Source of the DNA: DATGKG01 sp963783145
Lineage (GTDB): Bacteria; Desulfobacterota; Binatia; Binatales; Binataceae
Reading direction: 5' to 3'
DNA: 64,000 nucleotides
NCBI GenBank assembly: GCA_963783145.1
Contig: CAWAMM010000009.1
Span: 62,001-126,000 of the forward strand
This document shows, in pieces, positions 1 through 8,431 of the stretch. Below the pieces are notes generated by a model. The model ran no database searches. It was not told the DNA's origin and saw only the letters and a list, made by a program, of their open reading frames with translations. The position numbers were made by a program, and so were the translations under genes. The stretch's first letter is position 1, and each line of letters opens with the position of its first letter.

Positions 1-333
1 ATCCAGACCGTCCTCGATGCGCTCTTTCCCAAGAAGACCAGCAAGGAATGGCTCGCGGAACTCAACGACGCCGATATCCTCGCGACCGAGGTGGTCGACT
101 ATCACAACATGCTGAAGAGCGAGCAGGCGCGCATCAACGGATACCTGCTCGAACTCGATCACCCGGTGGCGGGAAAAGTTCTTATCAGCGGCCAGCCGGT
201 GACGATCAATGGCGAGGTTCCCTCGCAAGCGGAGATGCCGCCCGAGCACGGCCAGCATACCGAGGAGATCCTCCTCGAAGCCGGCTACTCGTGGGAGGAC
301 ATCGGAAAATTGCAGGAAAGCGGCGCGGTGTGA
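1..333 (+). CDS. CoA-transferase, CaiB/BaiF family (family III), C-terminal part
   Basis: Only the last 110 codons lie in the window; the frame is open from base 1. The end of the protein has the family III tail: a segment ending in HPVAGKVLISGQPV, then a proline-rich stretch, then an EILLEAGYSWEDIGKLQESGAV-like close (HTEEILLE, then GYSWEDI). In this family that tail sits after the CoA-binding large domain and describes the new-substrate side of the interlocked dimer. The substrate cannot be told from this fragment. The gene ends about 70 bases before enolase on the same strand, but enolase has its own ribosome binding site, so an operon is only possible. Confidence 0.8.
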   Translation: MQTVLDALFPKKTSKEWLAELNDADILATEVVDYHNMLKSEQARINGYLLELDHPVAGKVLISGQPVTINGEVPSQAEMPPEHGQHTEEILLEAGYSWEDIGKLQESGAV

Positions 334-404
334 TCCTCGCAGCATAGCGAACAGATTTCTTTCGCTCTAAAATGCGAACCTCTTACATCGAAAGAGGTTG
401 CAGC

Positions 405-1691
405 ATGGCATCCGGGACTGACATCGCGGAAATCAAGGCGCGCGAGATTCTCGATTCGCGCGGAAACCCGACAATCGAGGTGGATGTGCGGCTCGCATCG
501 GGCGCGATGGGCCGTGCTGCGGTGCCGTCCGGCGCGTCGACCGGAGTGCATGAGGCATTGGAATTGCGCGACGGCGACGCCAAACGCTATGGCGGCAAAG
601 GCGTGCTCAAGGCCGTCGCCAACGTCAACACCAAAATCGCCGCCGCCCTCCGCGGCTTCGATGCCACTCGCCAGGCCGACCTTGATGCGCGCCTGATCGC
701 GCTCGACGGCAGCGAAAATAAGGCGAACCTCGGCGCCAACGCGATGCTCGGGGTTTCGCTCGCGACCGCGCATGCCGCCGCCGCGGCGAAAAATCTTCCC
801 CTCTATCGATATCTGAATCCCGACGCCCACCTCATGCCGGTGCCGATGATGAACGTGCTCAACGGCGGCAGCCACGCCGATTCCAGCGTCGACATGCAGG
901 AGTTCATGATCGTGCCGGTCGGCGCGCCGACGATGGCCGACGCGGTTCGCATGGGGGCCGAAGTTTTCCATGCGCTCGCGAGCGTCCTGAAGAAGCGCGG
1001 GCAGTCCACCAACGTCGGTGACGAGGGCGGCTTCGCGCCGAATCTCGGCAGCAACCAGGAGCCGATCGAGGTGATCCTCGAAGCGATCGCGAAGGCCGGT
1101 TACAAACCCGGCGCCGATGTCGCCATCGCGCTCGATCCCGCTTCGAGTGAATTTTTTGAGGACGGCAAATACGTCTTCGCGCGCTCCGACAAGAAGGCGC
1201 GCACCGCTGACGAGATGGTGAAGTTCTACGCCGACTGGCTTTCGCGCTACCCCATCGTGTCGCTTGAAGATGGCCTCGCCGAGGATGACTGGGCCGGCTG
1301 GCAGATCCTGACGAAGGAGCTCGGCTCGAAGGTGCAGCTGGTCGGCGACGATATCTTCGTGACCAACACCAAGCGGCTGGAACGCGGCATCAAGGAAGGC
1401 ATCGGCAATTCCATTCTCATCAAGGTGAATCAAATCGGCACGCTGACCGAGACGCTCGGTGCGATCGAAATGGCGCGCAACGCCGGCTACACCTCGGTCA
1501 TTTCGCATCGCTCGGGCGAGACCGAGGACACCACCATCGCCGACCTGGCGGTCGCCACCGGCGCGGGCCAAATCAAAACCGGCTCGATGAGCCGCAGCGA
1601 GCGCATCGCCAAGTACAACCGTCTGATCCGGATCGCGGAGGAGTTGGGCAGCCGCGCGGTTTATCCCGGTGCATCGGTATACCAGCGATGA
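405..1691 (+). CDS. eno: Enolase (phosphopyruvate hydratase)
   Basis: Converts 2-phosphoglycerate to phosphoenolpyruvate in glycolysis; cytoplasmic Mg-dependent homodimer. The 428-aa product has the usual family length. It opens with the AREILDSRGNPTIEV block, carries GDEGGFAPN near residue 205 (catalytic Glu), the signature LIKVNQIGT near residue 338 and the substrate-binding SHRSGETED near residue 366. An in-frame ATG lies 33 bases upstream, at 372, but the ATG at 405 is preceded by GAGG seven bases away and gives the normal N terminus, so 405 is preferred. The stop overlaps the start of phosphoglycerate mutase in ATGA, which joins two consecutive glycolytic steps by translational coupling. 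Confidence 0.97.
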   Translation: MASGTDIAEIKAREILDSRGNPTIEVDVRLASGAMGRAAVPSGASTGVHEALELRDGDAKRYGGKGVLKAVANVNTKIAAALRGFDATRQADLDARLIALDGSENKANLGANAMLGVSLATAHAAAAAKNLPLYRYLNPDAHLMPVPMMNVLNGGSHADSSVDMQEFMIVPVGAPTMADAVRMGAEVFHALASVLKKRGQSTNVGDEGGFAPNLGSNQEPIEVILEAIAKAGYKPGADVAIALDPASSEFFEDGKYVFARSDKKARTADEMVKFYADWLSRYPIVSLEDGLAEDDWAGWQILTKELGSKVQLVGDDIFVTNTKRLERGIKEGIGNSILIKVNQIGTLTETLGAIEMARNAGYTSVISHRSGETEDTTIADLAVATGAGQIKTGSMSRSERIAKYNRLIRIAEELGSRAVYPGASVYQR

Positions 1692-3211
1692 GCAGGCCTC
1701 CGGTTGCGGCGCTGATCATTTTCGACGGATGGGGCATTCGCGCGGCGCGCGAGGCCAACGCGATCGCGATGGCGAAAACGCCCACCATGGATCGCCTCTA
1801 CCAGACCCAGGCCCATTCCGAAGTCGACGCGTCGGGCGAGTCGGTCGGGCTACCGCCCGGCATCATGGGAAATTCGGAGGTCGGCCATCTGACCATCGGC
1901 GCCGGCCGCGTGATTTACCAGGACGTGATGCGCATCACCAAGGCGATCGAGAAAAGCGACTTTTCGCGCAACCCTGCGCTGCTCGATGCGATTCGCAACT
2001 CGGCTGGTCACACGCTGCACATCTGGGGACTGCTTTCCGACGGCAGCGTGCATAGCCACATCGATCATCTGATCGCGCTGCTCGATCTCGCCGCGAAGAA
2101 TGGGGCGGGGGAGATTGCGGTGCACGCGGTCCTCGACGGGCGCGACAAGCCGCCGCGCTCCGCGCTCCCTTTTATCGATCGAGTCGAGGCGAAGCTGAAG
2201 GAACTCGGGCGCGGCCGTATCGGCACCGTCAACGGACGCTACTACGCGATGGATCGCGACAAGCGATGGGATCGCGTGGAGCGCGCATGGCGCAACATCG
2301 TCGAGGGTGAAGCTCCCGTGGTCGCATCGGCGCGCGAGGCAGTAGAAAAATCCTACGCCGCGGACAAGAGCGACGAATTCGTCGAGCCCGTTTCAATCGG
2401 CAAGCCGAGCCGCGTCGACGACGGCGACCAGATCATCTGTTACAACTTCCGCGCCGATCGCGCGCGCGAATTGACTAGCGCCCTCGCGCTCGAATCATTC
2501 ACTGGCTTCACTCGGCCGCGGGTTCCGAAGGTCGGCTACGTCTGCATGACCGAGTACGAGCGCAGCATGAATCTCGCGACCGCATTCGGCCCCGAGGATT
2601 TGAAAAATACGCTGGCCGAGGTTTTCGCCCGCGAGAAAATCCGCAACATCCGCATCGCGGAGACCGAGAAGTACGCGCACGTCACTTACTTCCTCAATGG
2701 GGGCGCCGAAAAGCCGTTTCCGTTTGAGGAGCGCGTGCTGATTCCCTCCGCGAAGGTCGCGACCTACGACCTCGAACCGACCATGCGCGCGAAGGACATC
2801 GCGGAGCGCGCCGCGAAGGAAGTCGCCGACGGGAAGGTCGATGTCATCGTCATCAACTTCGCGAATCCCGACATGGTCGGGCACACCGGCGTGATGGCCG
2901 CGACCGTGACCGCGGTCGAGGCGACCGACGTGGCGCTCGGCATCGTCATCGATGCGCTGGAAAAACGCGGCGGCATCGCGCTCATCACCGCCGACCATGG
3001 CAACGCGGAATTTATGGCCGATCCAGCCACCGGGCAGGCGCACACCGCGCACACCACCTATCCGGTGCCGCTGATCATCTTCGATCCTTCTTATACGGGG
3101 AAGCTGAAGGATGGCGCGCTCTTCGATGTCGCGCCGACCTTCCTCGGGATGTTGGGCATTGCGAAGCCCGCCGAAATGACCGGCCACGATTTACGCATTG
3201 CGAAGTCTTAG
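1688..3211 (+). CDS. gpmI: 2,3-bisphosphoglycerate-independent phosphoglycerate mutase
   Basis: Interconverts 3- and 2-phosphoglycerate using two Mn ions and a phosphoserine intermediate. The 507-aa length is normal for the iPGM family. The alkaline-phosphatase-like N terminus shows IIFDGWG at residues 10-16, and MGNSEVGH carries the nucleophilic serine at about residue 62. The C-terminal metal-binding blocks are present as NFANPDMVGHTG and ITADHGNAE. The ATG overlaps the enolase stop, so the two glycolytic enzymes are translated from one message. Nothing unusual was seen; the next gene is convergent. Confidence 0.97.
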   Translation: MSRPPVAALIIFDGWGIRAAREANAIAMAKTPTMDRLYQTQAHSEVDASGESVGLPPGIMGNSEVGHLTIGAGRVIYQDVMRITKAIEKSDFSRNPALLDAIRNSAGHTLHIWGLLSDGSVHSHIDHLIALLDLAAKNGAGEIAVHAVLDGRDKPPRSALPFIDRVEAKLKELGRGRIGTVNGRYYAMDRDKRWDRVERAWRNIVEGEAPVVASAREAVEKSYAADKSDEFVEPVSIGKPSRVDDGDQIICYNFRADRARELTSALALESFTGFTRPRVPKVGYVCMTEYERSMNLATAFGPEDLKNTLAEVFAREKIRNIRIAETEKYAHVTYFLNGGAEKPFPFEERVLIPSAKVATYDLEPTMRAKDIAERAAKEVADGKVDVIVINFANPDMVGHTGVMAATVTAVEATDVALGIVIDALEKRGGIALITADHGNAEFMADPATGQAHTAHTTYPVPLIIFDPSYTGKLKDGALFDVAPTFLGMLGIAKPAEMTGHDLRIAKS

Positions 3212-3231
3212 TTCTGTCCGATTCCTCGTAG

Positions 3232-3323
3232 GGGTCGTTCGGGAACGACCCGCAACGATGGCGCGGGCGCGAAGATTTTCTGCAATCGCAACATCTCCTA
3301 AACCCTCGCCCATCGGGCGAGGG
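3232..3323. repeat. Two short hairpins downstream of gpmI
   Basis: The first hairpin is GGGTCGTT (3232-3239), a CGGG loop, then AACGACCC (3244-3251). The second is a perfect 9-bp stem, CCCTCGCCC-ATC-GGGCGAGGG (3303-3323). The second has a close relative at 4740-4758 in the same orientation, including the GGGTRGGA tail, so it is a dispersed repeat rather than a gene-specific terminator. Neither has a clear T tract. They lie between two convergent genes and may still help end transcripts. Confidence 0.6.
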
Positions 3324-3333
3324 GTAGGAAGGC

Positions 3334-4638
3334 TCACGCAGAGAGCATCGAGCGGATGAGCGGCAGGTGCTGCCGGCCGAGGTAGACCTCGCCATTTACG
3401 AGGTAGCTCGGTACCTCGAAGACGCCCGCATCGCGCAGCCCCGATTGAAGCCGCGCGAGCTCGGCGCGGCCTTCGCCCTTCACGAATGCCTCGAATCCGG
3501 CCGAGGCGCCGACTTCCGCGAGCAGTGCTGCGATCGCGCGCTCATCTTCGAGGTTGAACGCCTCGCGCCAGTAGCGCTCGAAGACGCGCTCCACGTAAGC
3601 CCGCGCAATCGAGGGTCCCTGTCGCTTCGCCCATAGCAGACCGATTGACGCCACCGTCGAATCGGTGTCCCGATGTAGTCCGCGCAGCTCGATGCCACGA
3701 TCCGCGGCATAGCGGAGGACATCGCGATCCATATATTCGGTGCGGATGCGACGATGACGCGTGCCGCGATCGTTCCCGGTATTTGCGGGGCCCGGCGTAT
3801 TTCCTTGACTAAGAGCCATCGGCAGCCAATCGATGGCGATGCCGAGCTCATCGGCGAGCGCACAGGTCGGGAGGGTTGCCAGATACGCGTAGGGATTCTT
3901 GAAATCGATCGCGAACGGAAGCGTCAATTTTTCGCGCGCGCGTTCCGCCGATATATCCCCATACGCAGTATCCGGCGGCGTGCCATGACGGCCAGTGAGC
4001 ATCCATCGGAGGCGCGGAAGATGCTCGCGCCCGAAAAACATTTCGCGATCGATGATGTAGGTCGGCACCCCGAAAATTCCCGCCTCGAAGGTCGCATGCT
4101 GGATGGTGTCGTGCAGCGCGCGTCCCTCGCCCGATACATAATCGCGGAAGCCAATGGTGCTTGCGCCGGCTTCCTCGAGTACGCCCTCGACAACAGCGAG
4201 ATCTTCCACATCCAGTTCGCGTTTCCAGAAGCGCTCGTAGGTGATGCCGGTGTAGGCGCGTAGCACCTCGGGACCTTGCGCCTTCGCCCATAGCATCGCG
4301 ATCCCGGCCAGCGAGGTATCCCAAATCTTGACGGTTCCGCGCACGACGATGCCGCGCATCGAGCCGTAACGCCGCACATCGCGGTAGGCATACTTCACGC
4401 GAAGCCACTGGCCGGCGGAGCGCTGCTCTTCGACCACCTTGCCTTCACTATTCAGCTTGGCGGAGCCGAGGTAGCTGGCGATGTCGAGGGTGAAGGGCCG
4501 CCAATCGACCTCGATGCCGAGTTCCTCGGCGAGCGCGTAGGTCGGCGCGATCGCGAGATAAGCGTAGGGACTTTTGTAATCGATGTAGACGATTAGTGGG
4601 GCGGAGGAGGCGAGGGGATCGAATGCGATGGACGACAT
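3334..4638 (-). CDS. Tandem DsbA-fold protein (2-hydroxychromene-2-carboxylate isomerase-like, two domains)
   Basis: The 434-aa protein contains the same thioredoxin-fold DSBA/HCCA-isomerase domain twice. The halves align: IDYKSPYAYLAIAPTYALAEELGI near residue 20 and IDFKNPYAYLATLPTCALADELGI past residue 230. In both, the CxxC of true disulfide oxidoreductases is replaced by KSPY or KNPY, as in the glutathione-dependent HCCA isomerase branch. Each half ends with the usual FGVPTYIIDREMFFGREHLP-type segment (second copy EVPSYLVNGEVYLGRQHLP). The start at 4638 has GGAG eight bases upstream; a longer frame to 4749 lacks this. Substrate unknown. Convergent with gpmI, downstream of the NorD-like gene. 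Confidence 0.8.
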   Translation of the reverse strand: MSSIAFDPLASSAPLIVYIDYKSPYAYLAIAPTYALAEELGIEVDWRPFTLDIASYLGSAKLNSEGKVVEEQRSAGQWLRVKYAYRDVRRYGSMRGIVVRGTVKIWDTSLAGIAMLWAKAQGPEVLRAYTGITYERFWKRELDVEDLAVVEGVLEEAGASTIGFRDYVSGEGRALHDTIQHATFEAGIFGVPTYIIDREMFFGREHLPRLRWMLTGRHGTPPDTAYGDISAERAREKLTLPFAIDFKNPYAYLATLPTCALADELGIAIDWLPMALSQGNTPGPANTGNDRGTRHRRIRTEYMDRDVLRYAADRGIELRGLHRDTDSTVASIGLLWAKRQGPSIARAYVERVFERYWREAFNLEDERAIAALLAEVGASAGFEAFVKGEGRAELARLQSGLRDAGVFEVPSYLVNGEVYLGRQHLPLIRSMLSA

Positions 4639-4739
4639 GGTTTTCTCCGTGTGCGGAGCAGAGGCAGAATTCCTGAATCGCGCGCGAAGACGCGCGCTGT
4701 ACAAGGTCCCTCGCCAGGTCGCGATAAAATCGCGACCAA

Positions 4740-4758
4740 CCTCTCCCATCGGGAGAGG
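4740..4758. repeat. Short palindromic repeat
   Basis: CCTCTCCC-ATC-GGGAGAGG, a perfect 8-bp stem with the same ATC loop and same flanks as the hairpin at 3303-3323. It lies between the DsbA-fold gene and the NorD-like gene. The paired base changes (G to A with C to T) keep the stem intact in both copies, which points to selection for the fold. Confidence 0.65.
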
Positions 4759-4770
4759 GGTGGGAAAGAG

Positions 4771-6852
4771 CTACCACCGAATTACCTGCTCGTAGACCTT
4801 GGGCAACTGCATCGGCAGCGACGCGATGTCCTCGATGACCAAGTAGCGCGACGACTGGCACATCTGGCGCAAGTAGTCGTGGCCGGTCTTGTCCACCGTG
4901 ATGCAGAATGGCAGCACACCGGCGAGCTCCAGCTCCTTCAGCGCGACCATCGTGTCTTGAATCCCGTATGCGTTGGAGCGGCGGTCGTGCCCGTAGTCGA
5001 AGTCCTGCGGAAATCCGTCACTTAACAGGATCATGTGCTTGGAGCGCTGCGACACGTCCTTGAATTTTTCGCGCACGTGACGAATCGCCGCGCCCATCCG
5101 GGTCGAGCGCTTGGGCTCGATCGATCCGATGCGGCAGCGGACCTCGTCGGACATTTCCTGGTCGAATTCCTTGATGTTGTAGAACTCGACGTTGTCGCGC
5201 CCGTGGCCCGAGAAACCCATGATCGCGAACGCGTCGCCGATTTCCTCCAGCGCCTGCGCCATGATGATGAGCGCTTCCTTGTTCACGTCGATGATGCGTC
5301 GCGGGCGCTGACTCTGTTGCGGTCGGCGCTGCCATGCCTTCATCCAGTCGTCATCGGCGTCGTCAGTGTCGTTGAATTTGCGCGGCTCGCGATGAATCGG
5401 CTCATCGGTCGAGGCCGACATGTCGAGCAGGAACAGCGTGGCGACGTCGCGTGATTCCTTTTTGCGCGCGCTGTATACGCGCACGTCAGGCACCTCGCCC
5501 ATGAGCCGGGAGACGCGCATCTCGATGGTGCGATCGATATCGATCTCGTCGCCGTCTTCGAGGCCGCGCACCAGCCGAAATGACGCGGGGCGGATGCGCT
5601 GGAAGTGGCGCCGCACCACCGGCAGCATCTCGGAGTAGCGCTGCAGCGTGTTGTTGTAGAAATCGCCGTCGTCGCCGGAAACCTCGACCTCGCGCAGACG
5701 GCACCAGTTGCGCCGATAATCCGCCAGCACATAGTCCCATTCGTCGTAGGCGAAGTAAGAATCCTGCTTGGTGCGGCTCATCACGAGGCGCCCGTGCCCG
5801 GACATCGAGCCGATTTCGCCAAGCTGCTCGCGCATCTGCTCCAGCTCTTCCGCCTGCTTGCCGGAAAGCTGCGTGAGGTACATGCCCTCGCCGTCGGCGG
5901 CGCCGCTGGACTGTGACGGATCGATTTGCGCGCCCTGCTCGAGCAGCTTCTTCAGCTCCTCGGGCGAGAGCGCCTTGCTCTTGCCGCCCTTGGGCGACTT
6001 GCCGGAGACCTGCATGTTGACGTTCTCGTCGGTCTCGCCGCCTTCGGAATCGCCGTCGCCCGGCTGATCGCCTTCGCCGGAATCGCCGCCGGAGCCTTTG
6101 ACTGCGCTAATGAGATCATTGCGGACCTGATCGGCGCCTTCGAGTGGATTGCCTTCGCCGGCCTCGCGCGCCTGTTTGATCAGATCCTGGATCCAGCTGT
6201 AGAGCGCACCCGCCTGCCGCGTGCTGTCGAGGACATTGGCGCCCGCGTCACGCAGCGGCTCGAAGTACATCGAGGCCTGCGCGGCGAATCCCGCGGTCGC
6301 GTATTCGTCGGGTGAGATGAGCCCGAGCGATGCGCGCACCAGCAGCGTGCTGAGCGAGAGCGGATTGAGCCTGTTTACCAGTGCGAGGTTGAGGTTCTCG
6401 ACCCGAGGCGCGAGGCCGCGATAGTGTCGGCGCAGTTCCGCATCGATGCGGGAGGACTCGCATAGCCGCATCAGCGCACCGCCGAGCCCGGGATCTTCGA
6501 ATGACGCGACGAAGCAATCGATCGCCTCGGCGCCTTTCTCCCCGCGCTCATCGAAGCCGGGGATATCCGACAGGTTGAGATCGAAGGTGCCGAATTCGTG
6601 ACGGCTCGCAAGATGCGCCGCGACCGCGAAAAAGTAATCGTGGGTTTGTTTCGCGTCTGCGAGCGAATCGATGCGCTCGGGGAGATAGATCATCTCCCCC
6701 GCCATCAGCGGATAATGAAACGGAAGCATCACCGACGAGTTGGTGAGCGAGTCGACGCGGAACTCCAGCGGAAACAACATCCGCATGAATTTCGTGACGA
6801 CGCCCTTGATCTCGTGCAGTGAAAGAGCCGGTTGAGAAACGCTGTCTGCCAT
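4771..6852 (-). CDS. NorD-like vWA-domain protein (nitric oxide reductase activation family)
   Basis: The 693-aa protein has a long N-terminal helical region, an acidic Gly/Ser/Glu-rich linker around residues 250-300 and a C-terminal von Willebrand A domain. The MIDAS motif DMSAS is near residue 475, followed by a conserved second half (IMGFSGHG, LLSDGFPQDFDY, IQDTMVAL, LPFCITVD). This order matches NorD, which acts with the AAA+ ATPase NorQ in metal-cofactor insertion into nitric oxide reductase and related oxygenases. No norQ, norB or norC is in the window, so its partner is elsewhere or its target differs. No clear Shine-Dalgarno precedes the ATG at 6852. Confidence 0.8.
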   Translation of the reverse strand: MADSVSQPALSLHEIKGVVTKFMRMLFPLEFRVDSLTNSSVMLPFHYPLMAGEMIYLPERIDSLADAKQTHDYFFAVAAHLASRHEFGTFDLNLSDIPGFDERGEKGAEAIDCFVASFEDPGLGGALMRLCESSRIDAELRRHYRGLAPRVENLNLALVNRLNPLSLSTLLVRASLGLISPDEYATAGFAAQASMYFEPLRDAGANVLDSTRQAGALYSWIQDLIKQAREAGEGNPLEGADQVRNDLISAVKGSGGDSGEGDQPGDGDSEGGETDENVNMQVSGKSPKGGKSKALSPEELKKLLEQGAQIDPSQSSGAADGEGMYLTQLSGKQAEELEQMREQLGEIGSMSGHGRLVMSRTKQDSYFAYDEWDYVLADYRRNWCRLREVEVSGDDGDFYNNTLQRYSEMLPVVRRHFQRIRPASFRLVRGLEDGDEIDIDRTIEMRVSRLMGEVPDVRVYSARKKESRDVATLFLLDMSASTDEPIHREPRKFNDTDDADDDWMKAWQRRPQQSQRPRRIIDVNKEALIIMAQALEEIGDAFAIMGFSGHGRDNVEFYNIKEFDQEMSDEVRCRIGSIEPKRSTRMGAAIRHVREKFKDVSQRSKHMILLSDGFPQDFDYGHDRRSNAYGIQDTMVALKELELAGVLPFCITVDKTGHDYLRQMCQSSRYLVIEDIASLPMQLPKVYEQVIRW

Positions 6853-6965
6853 TGGTTATGGTGATTGTGGCAAAGACCGAGGCCCTCGCGCAATTTGTTT
6901 TTGGCGAAGGTTTTCGCTGCCAGATGCGGCGTGCCAGTGCAAATCCGCGCGATTCGGTTAGTTCC

Positions 6966-6994
6966 TTGACTTGACCGAAGGGGCGGGACTTAAT
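6966..6994 (+). promoter_or_regulatory. Possible sigma-70 promoter for the M16 peptidase pair
   Basis: TTGACT (6966-6971), a 17-base gap, then CTTAAT (6989-6994). The boxes match consensus moderately. The start codon at 7007 would leave a leader of only a few bases, which weakens the call. Confidence 0.3.
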
Positions 6995-7006
6995 CGATAG
7001 CACGCC

Positions 7007-8431
7007 ATGCTTCACTACCTTCGTGTCAAATCCGCTCCCGCACTGGCCTGTTCGCTCGCACTCGCGGTTTCGATCGCGCTCGCGAGCGCTGCCGGCGCGG
7101 GAATTTCCGATAACGTCAAGACCGAGACGCTGCCCAACGGGCTCAAGGTCCTCGTGCTGGAGAACCATAAGGCGCCGGTCGCCACGTTCCAGATTTTCTA
7201 CCGAGTGGGGTCGCGCAACGAGCAGATCGGCAAGACCGGCCTCGCGCATCTGCTCGAGCATCTGATGTTCCGCGGCACCAAGAAATACAAGCCCGAGGAA
7301 ATCGATCAGATCATCCAGGAGAACGGCGGCGACCTGAACGCGGAAACCTCGGAGGACTTCACCGTCTACTTCGAGAACATCAATAAGGATCACCTCGATG
7401 TGCCGATCAGCCTCGAAGCGGATCGGATGGCGAATTTCGATCCCAAGGGCTTCGACCAGGAAAAGGCGGTGGTCATGGAAGAGCGCCGCATGCGCACCGA
7501 GGACAGTCCCGCCGACGCCCTCGACGAACTCGCCCGCGCGCAGGCCTACATCGAGCATCCGTATCACTGGCCGACGGTGGGCTGGATGCATGACATCCAG
7601 AACCTGACCCTCGACGACGCGCTGGCGTTTCACGCGGTCTACTATTCGCCGCAAAACGCGCTCATCGTGGCGGCCGGCGACTTCGATGCCGACAAGGTGA
7701 TGAAGCAGATCAGTGAGCAGTTCGGCTCCATCAAGAATGGCCCCAAACCGCCGCCATTCGATCAGATCGAGCCTCCGCAGCAGGGCGAGCGGCGCGTGAT
7801 TCTACGCCATGCGGCGAACCTGCCCTCGTTCGAGGAATCGTTTCACGTGCCGAATCTGAAAAATCCCGACGCCTATGCGCTCGAGGTGCTCTCCGAAGTT
7901 CTCGCCGACGGAAAAAGCTCGCGGCTCTACAGGGATCTCGTGATCGACAAGCGGATGGTGGTCAGCACCAGCGCGGGTTCCAACATGACGTCGTTTGATC
8001 CGCCGCTCTTCACGTTCTCAGCGCAAATGCGGCCCGGGGTGAAGACCGACGATGTGCTCGCGGAAGTCGATCGGCAAATCAAGGCGCTGCGCGATAAGCC
8101 GGTGAGCGAGGACGAAGTGCAGAAAGCCAAGAACCTCGAACAGGCCGAGTTCGTATACGGCCAGGATTCGATCTTCAATGAAGCGATGCAGCTCGGCGTT
8201 TACGAGATGCTCGGCGACTATAAGCTCATCGATCAGTATCTCCCCTCGATCGATAAGGTCAGCGCGGCCGATGTTCAGCGCGTCGCGCAGAAATACCTGA
8301 TCAAGGACAATCGCACGGTCGCGATTCTTGAACCGACCGGTTTGCTGCCGAAGCAGGCCGGCGGCGCCGGACCCAGCGGCGGAACGATGCATCGGTCGAT
8401 GAGCTTCTTCACTGAAGGCGGTGTGCGATGA
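7007..8431 (+). CDS. M16 family zinc metallopeptidase, catalytic subunit
   Basis: The 474-aa protein starts with a signal peptide (basic SAPALACSLALAVSIALASA region), so it is periplasmic or membrane attached. The inverted zinc motif HLLEH at about residues 81-85 has both histidines and the catalytic glutamate, and the distal Glu block follows (AETSEDFTVYFENI and the EERRMR region). The family degrades peptides or processes proteins with two half-shells. The next gene supplies the second half: its start overlaps this stop in ATGA. Together they resemble the two-subunit bacterial M16B pairs. Substrate unknown. Confidence 0.9.
   Translation: MLHYLRVKSAPALACSLALAVSIALASAAGAGISDNVKTETLPNGLKVLVLENHKAPVATFQIFYRVGSRNEQIGKTGLAHLLEHLMFRGTKKYKPEEIDQIIQENGGDLNAETSEDFTVYFENINKDHLDVPISLEADRMANFDPKGFDQEKAVVMEERRMRTEDSPADALDELARAQAYIEHPYHWPTVGWMHDIQNLTLDDALAFHAVYYSPQNALIVAAGDFDADKVMKQISEQFGSIKNGPKPPPFDQIEPPQQGERRVILRHAANLPSFEESFHVPNLKNPDAYALEVLSEVLADGKSSRLYRDLVIDKRMVVSTSAGSNMTSFDPPLFTFSAQMRPGVKTDDVLAEVDRQIKALRDKPVSEDEVQKAKNLEQAEFVYGQDSIFNEAMQLGVYEMLGDYKLIDQYLPSIDKVSAADVQRVAQKYLIKDNRTVAILEPTGLLPKQAGGAGPSGGTMHRSMSFFTEGGVR

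Noticed and set aside
285..1571. 428-aa open frame antisense to enolase
   Set aside because: Arg/Ala/Asp/His-rich, no domain; a shadow frame of a high-GC gene whose sense strand is certain.
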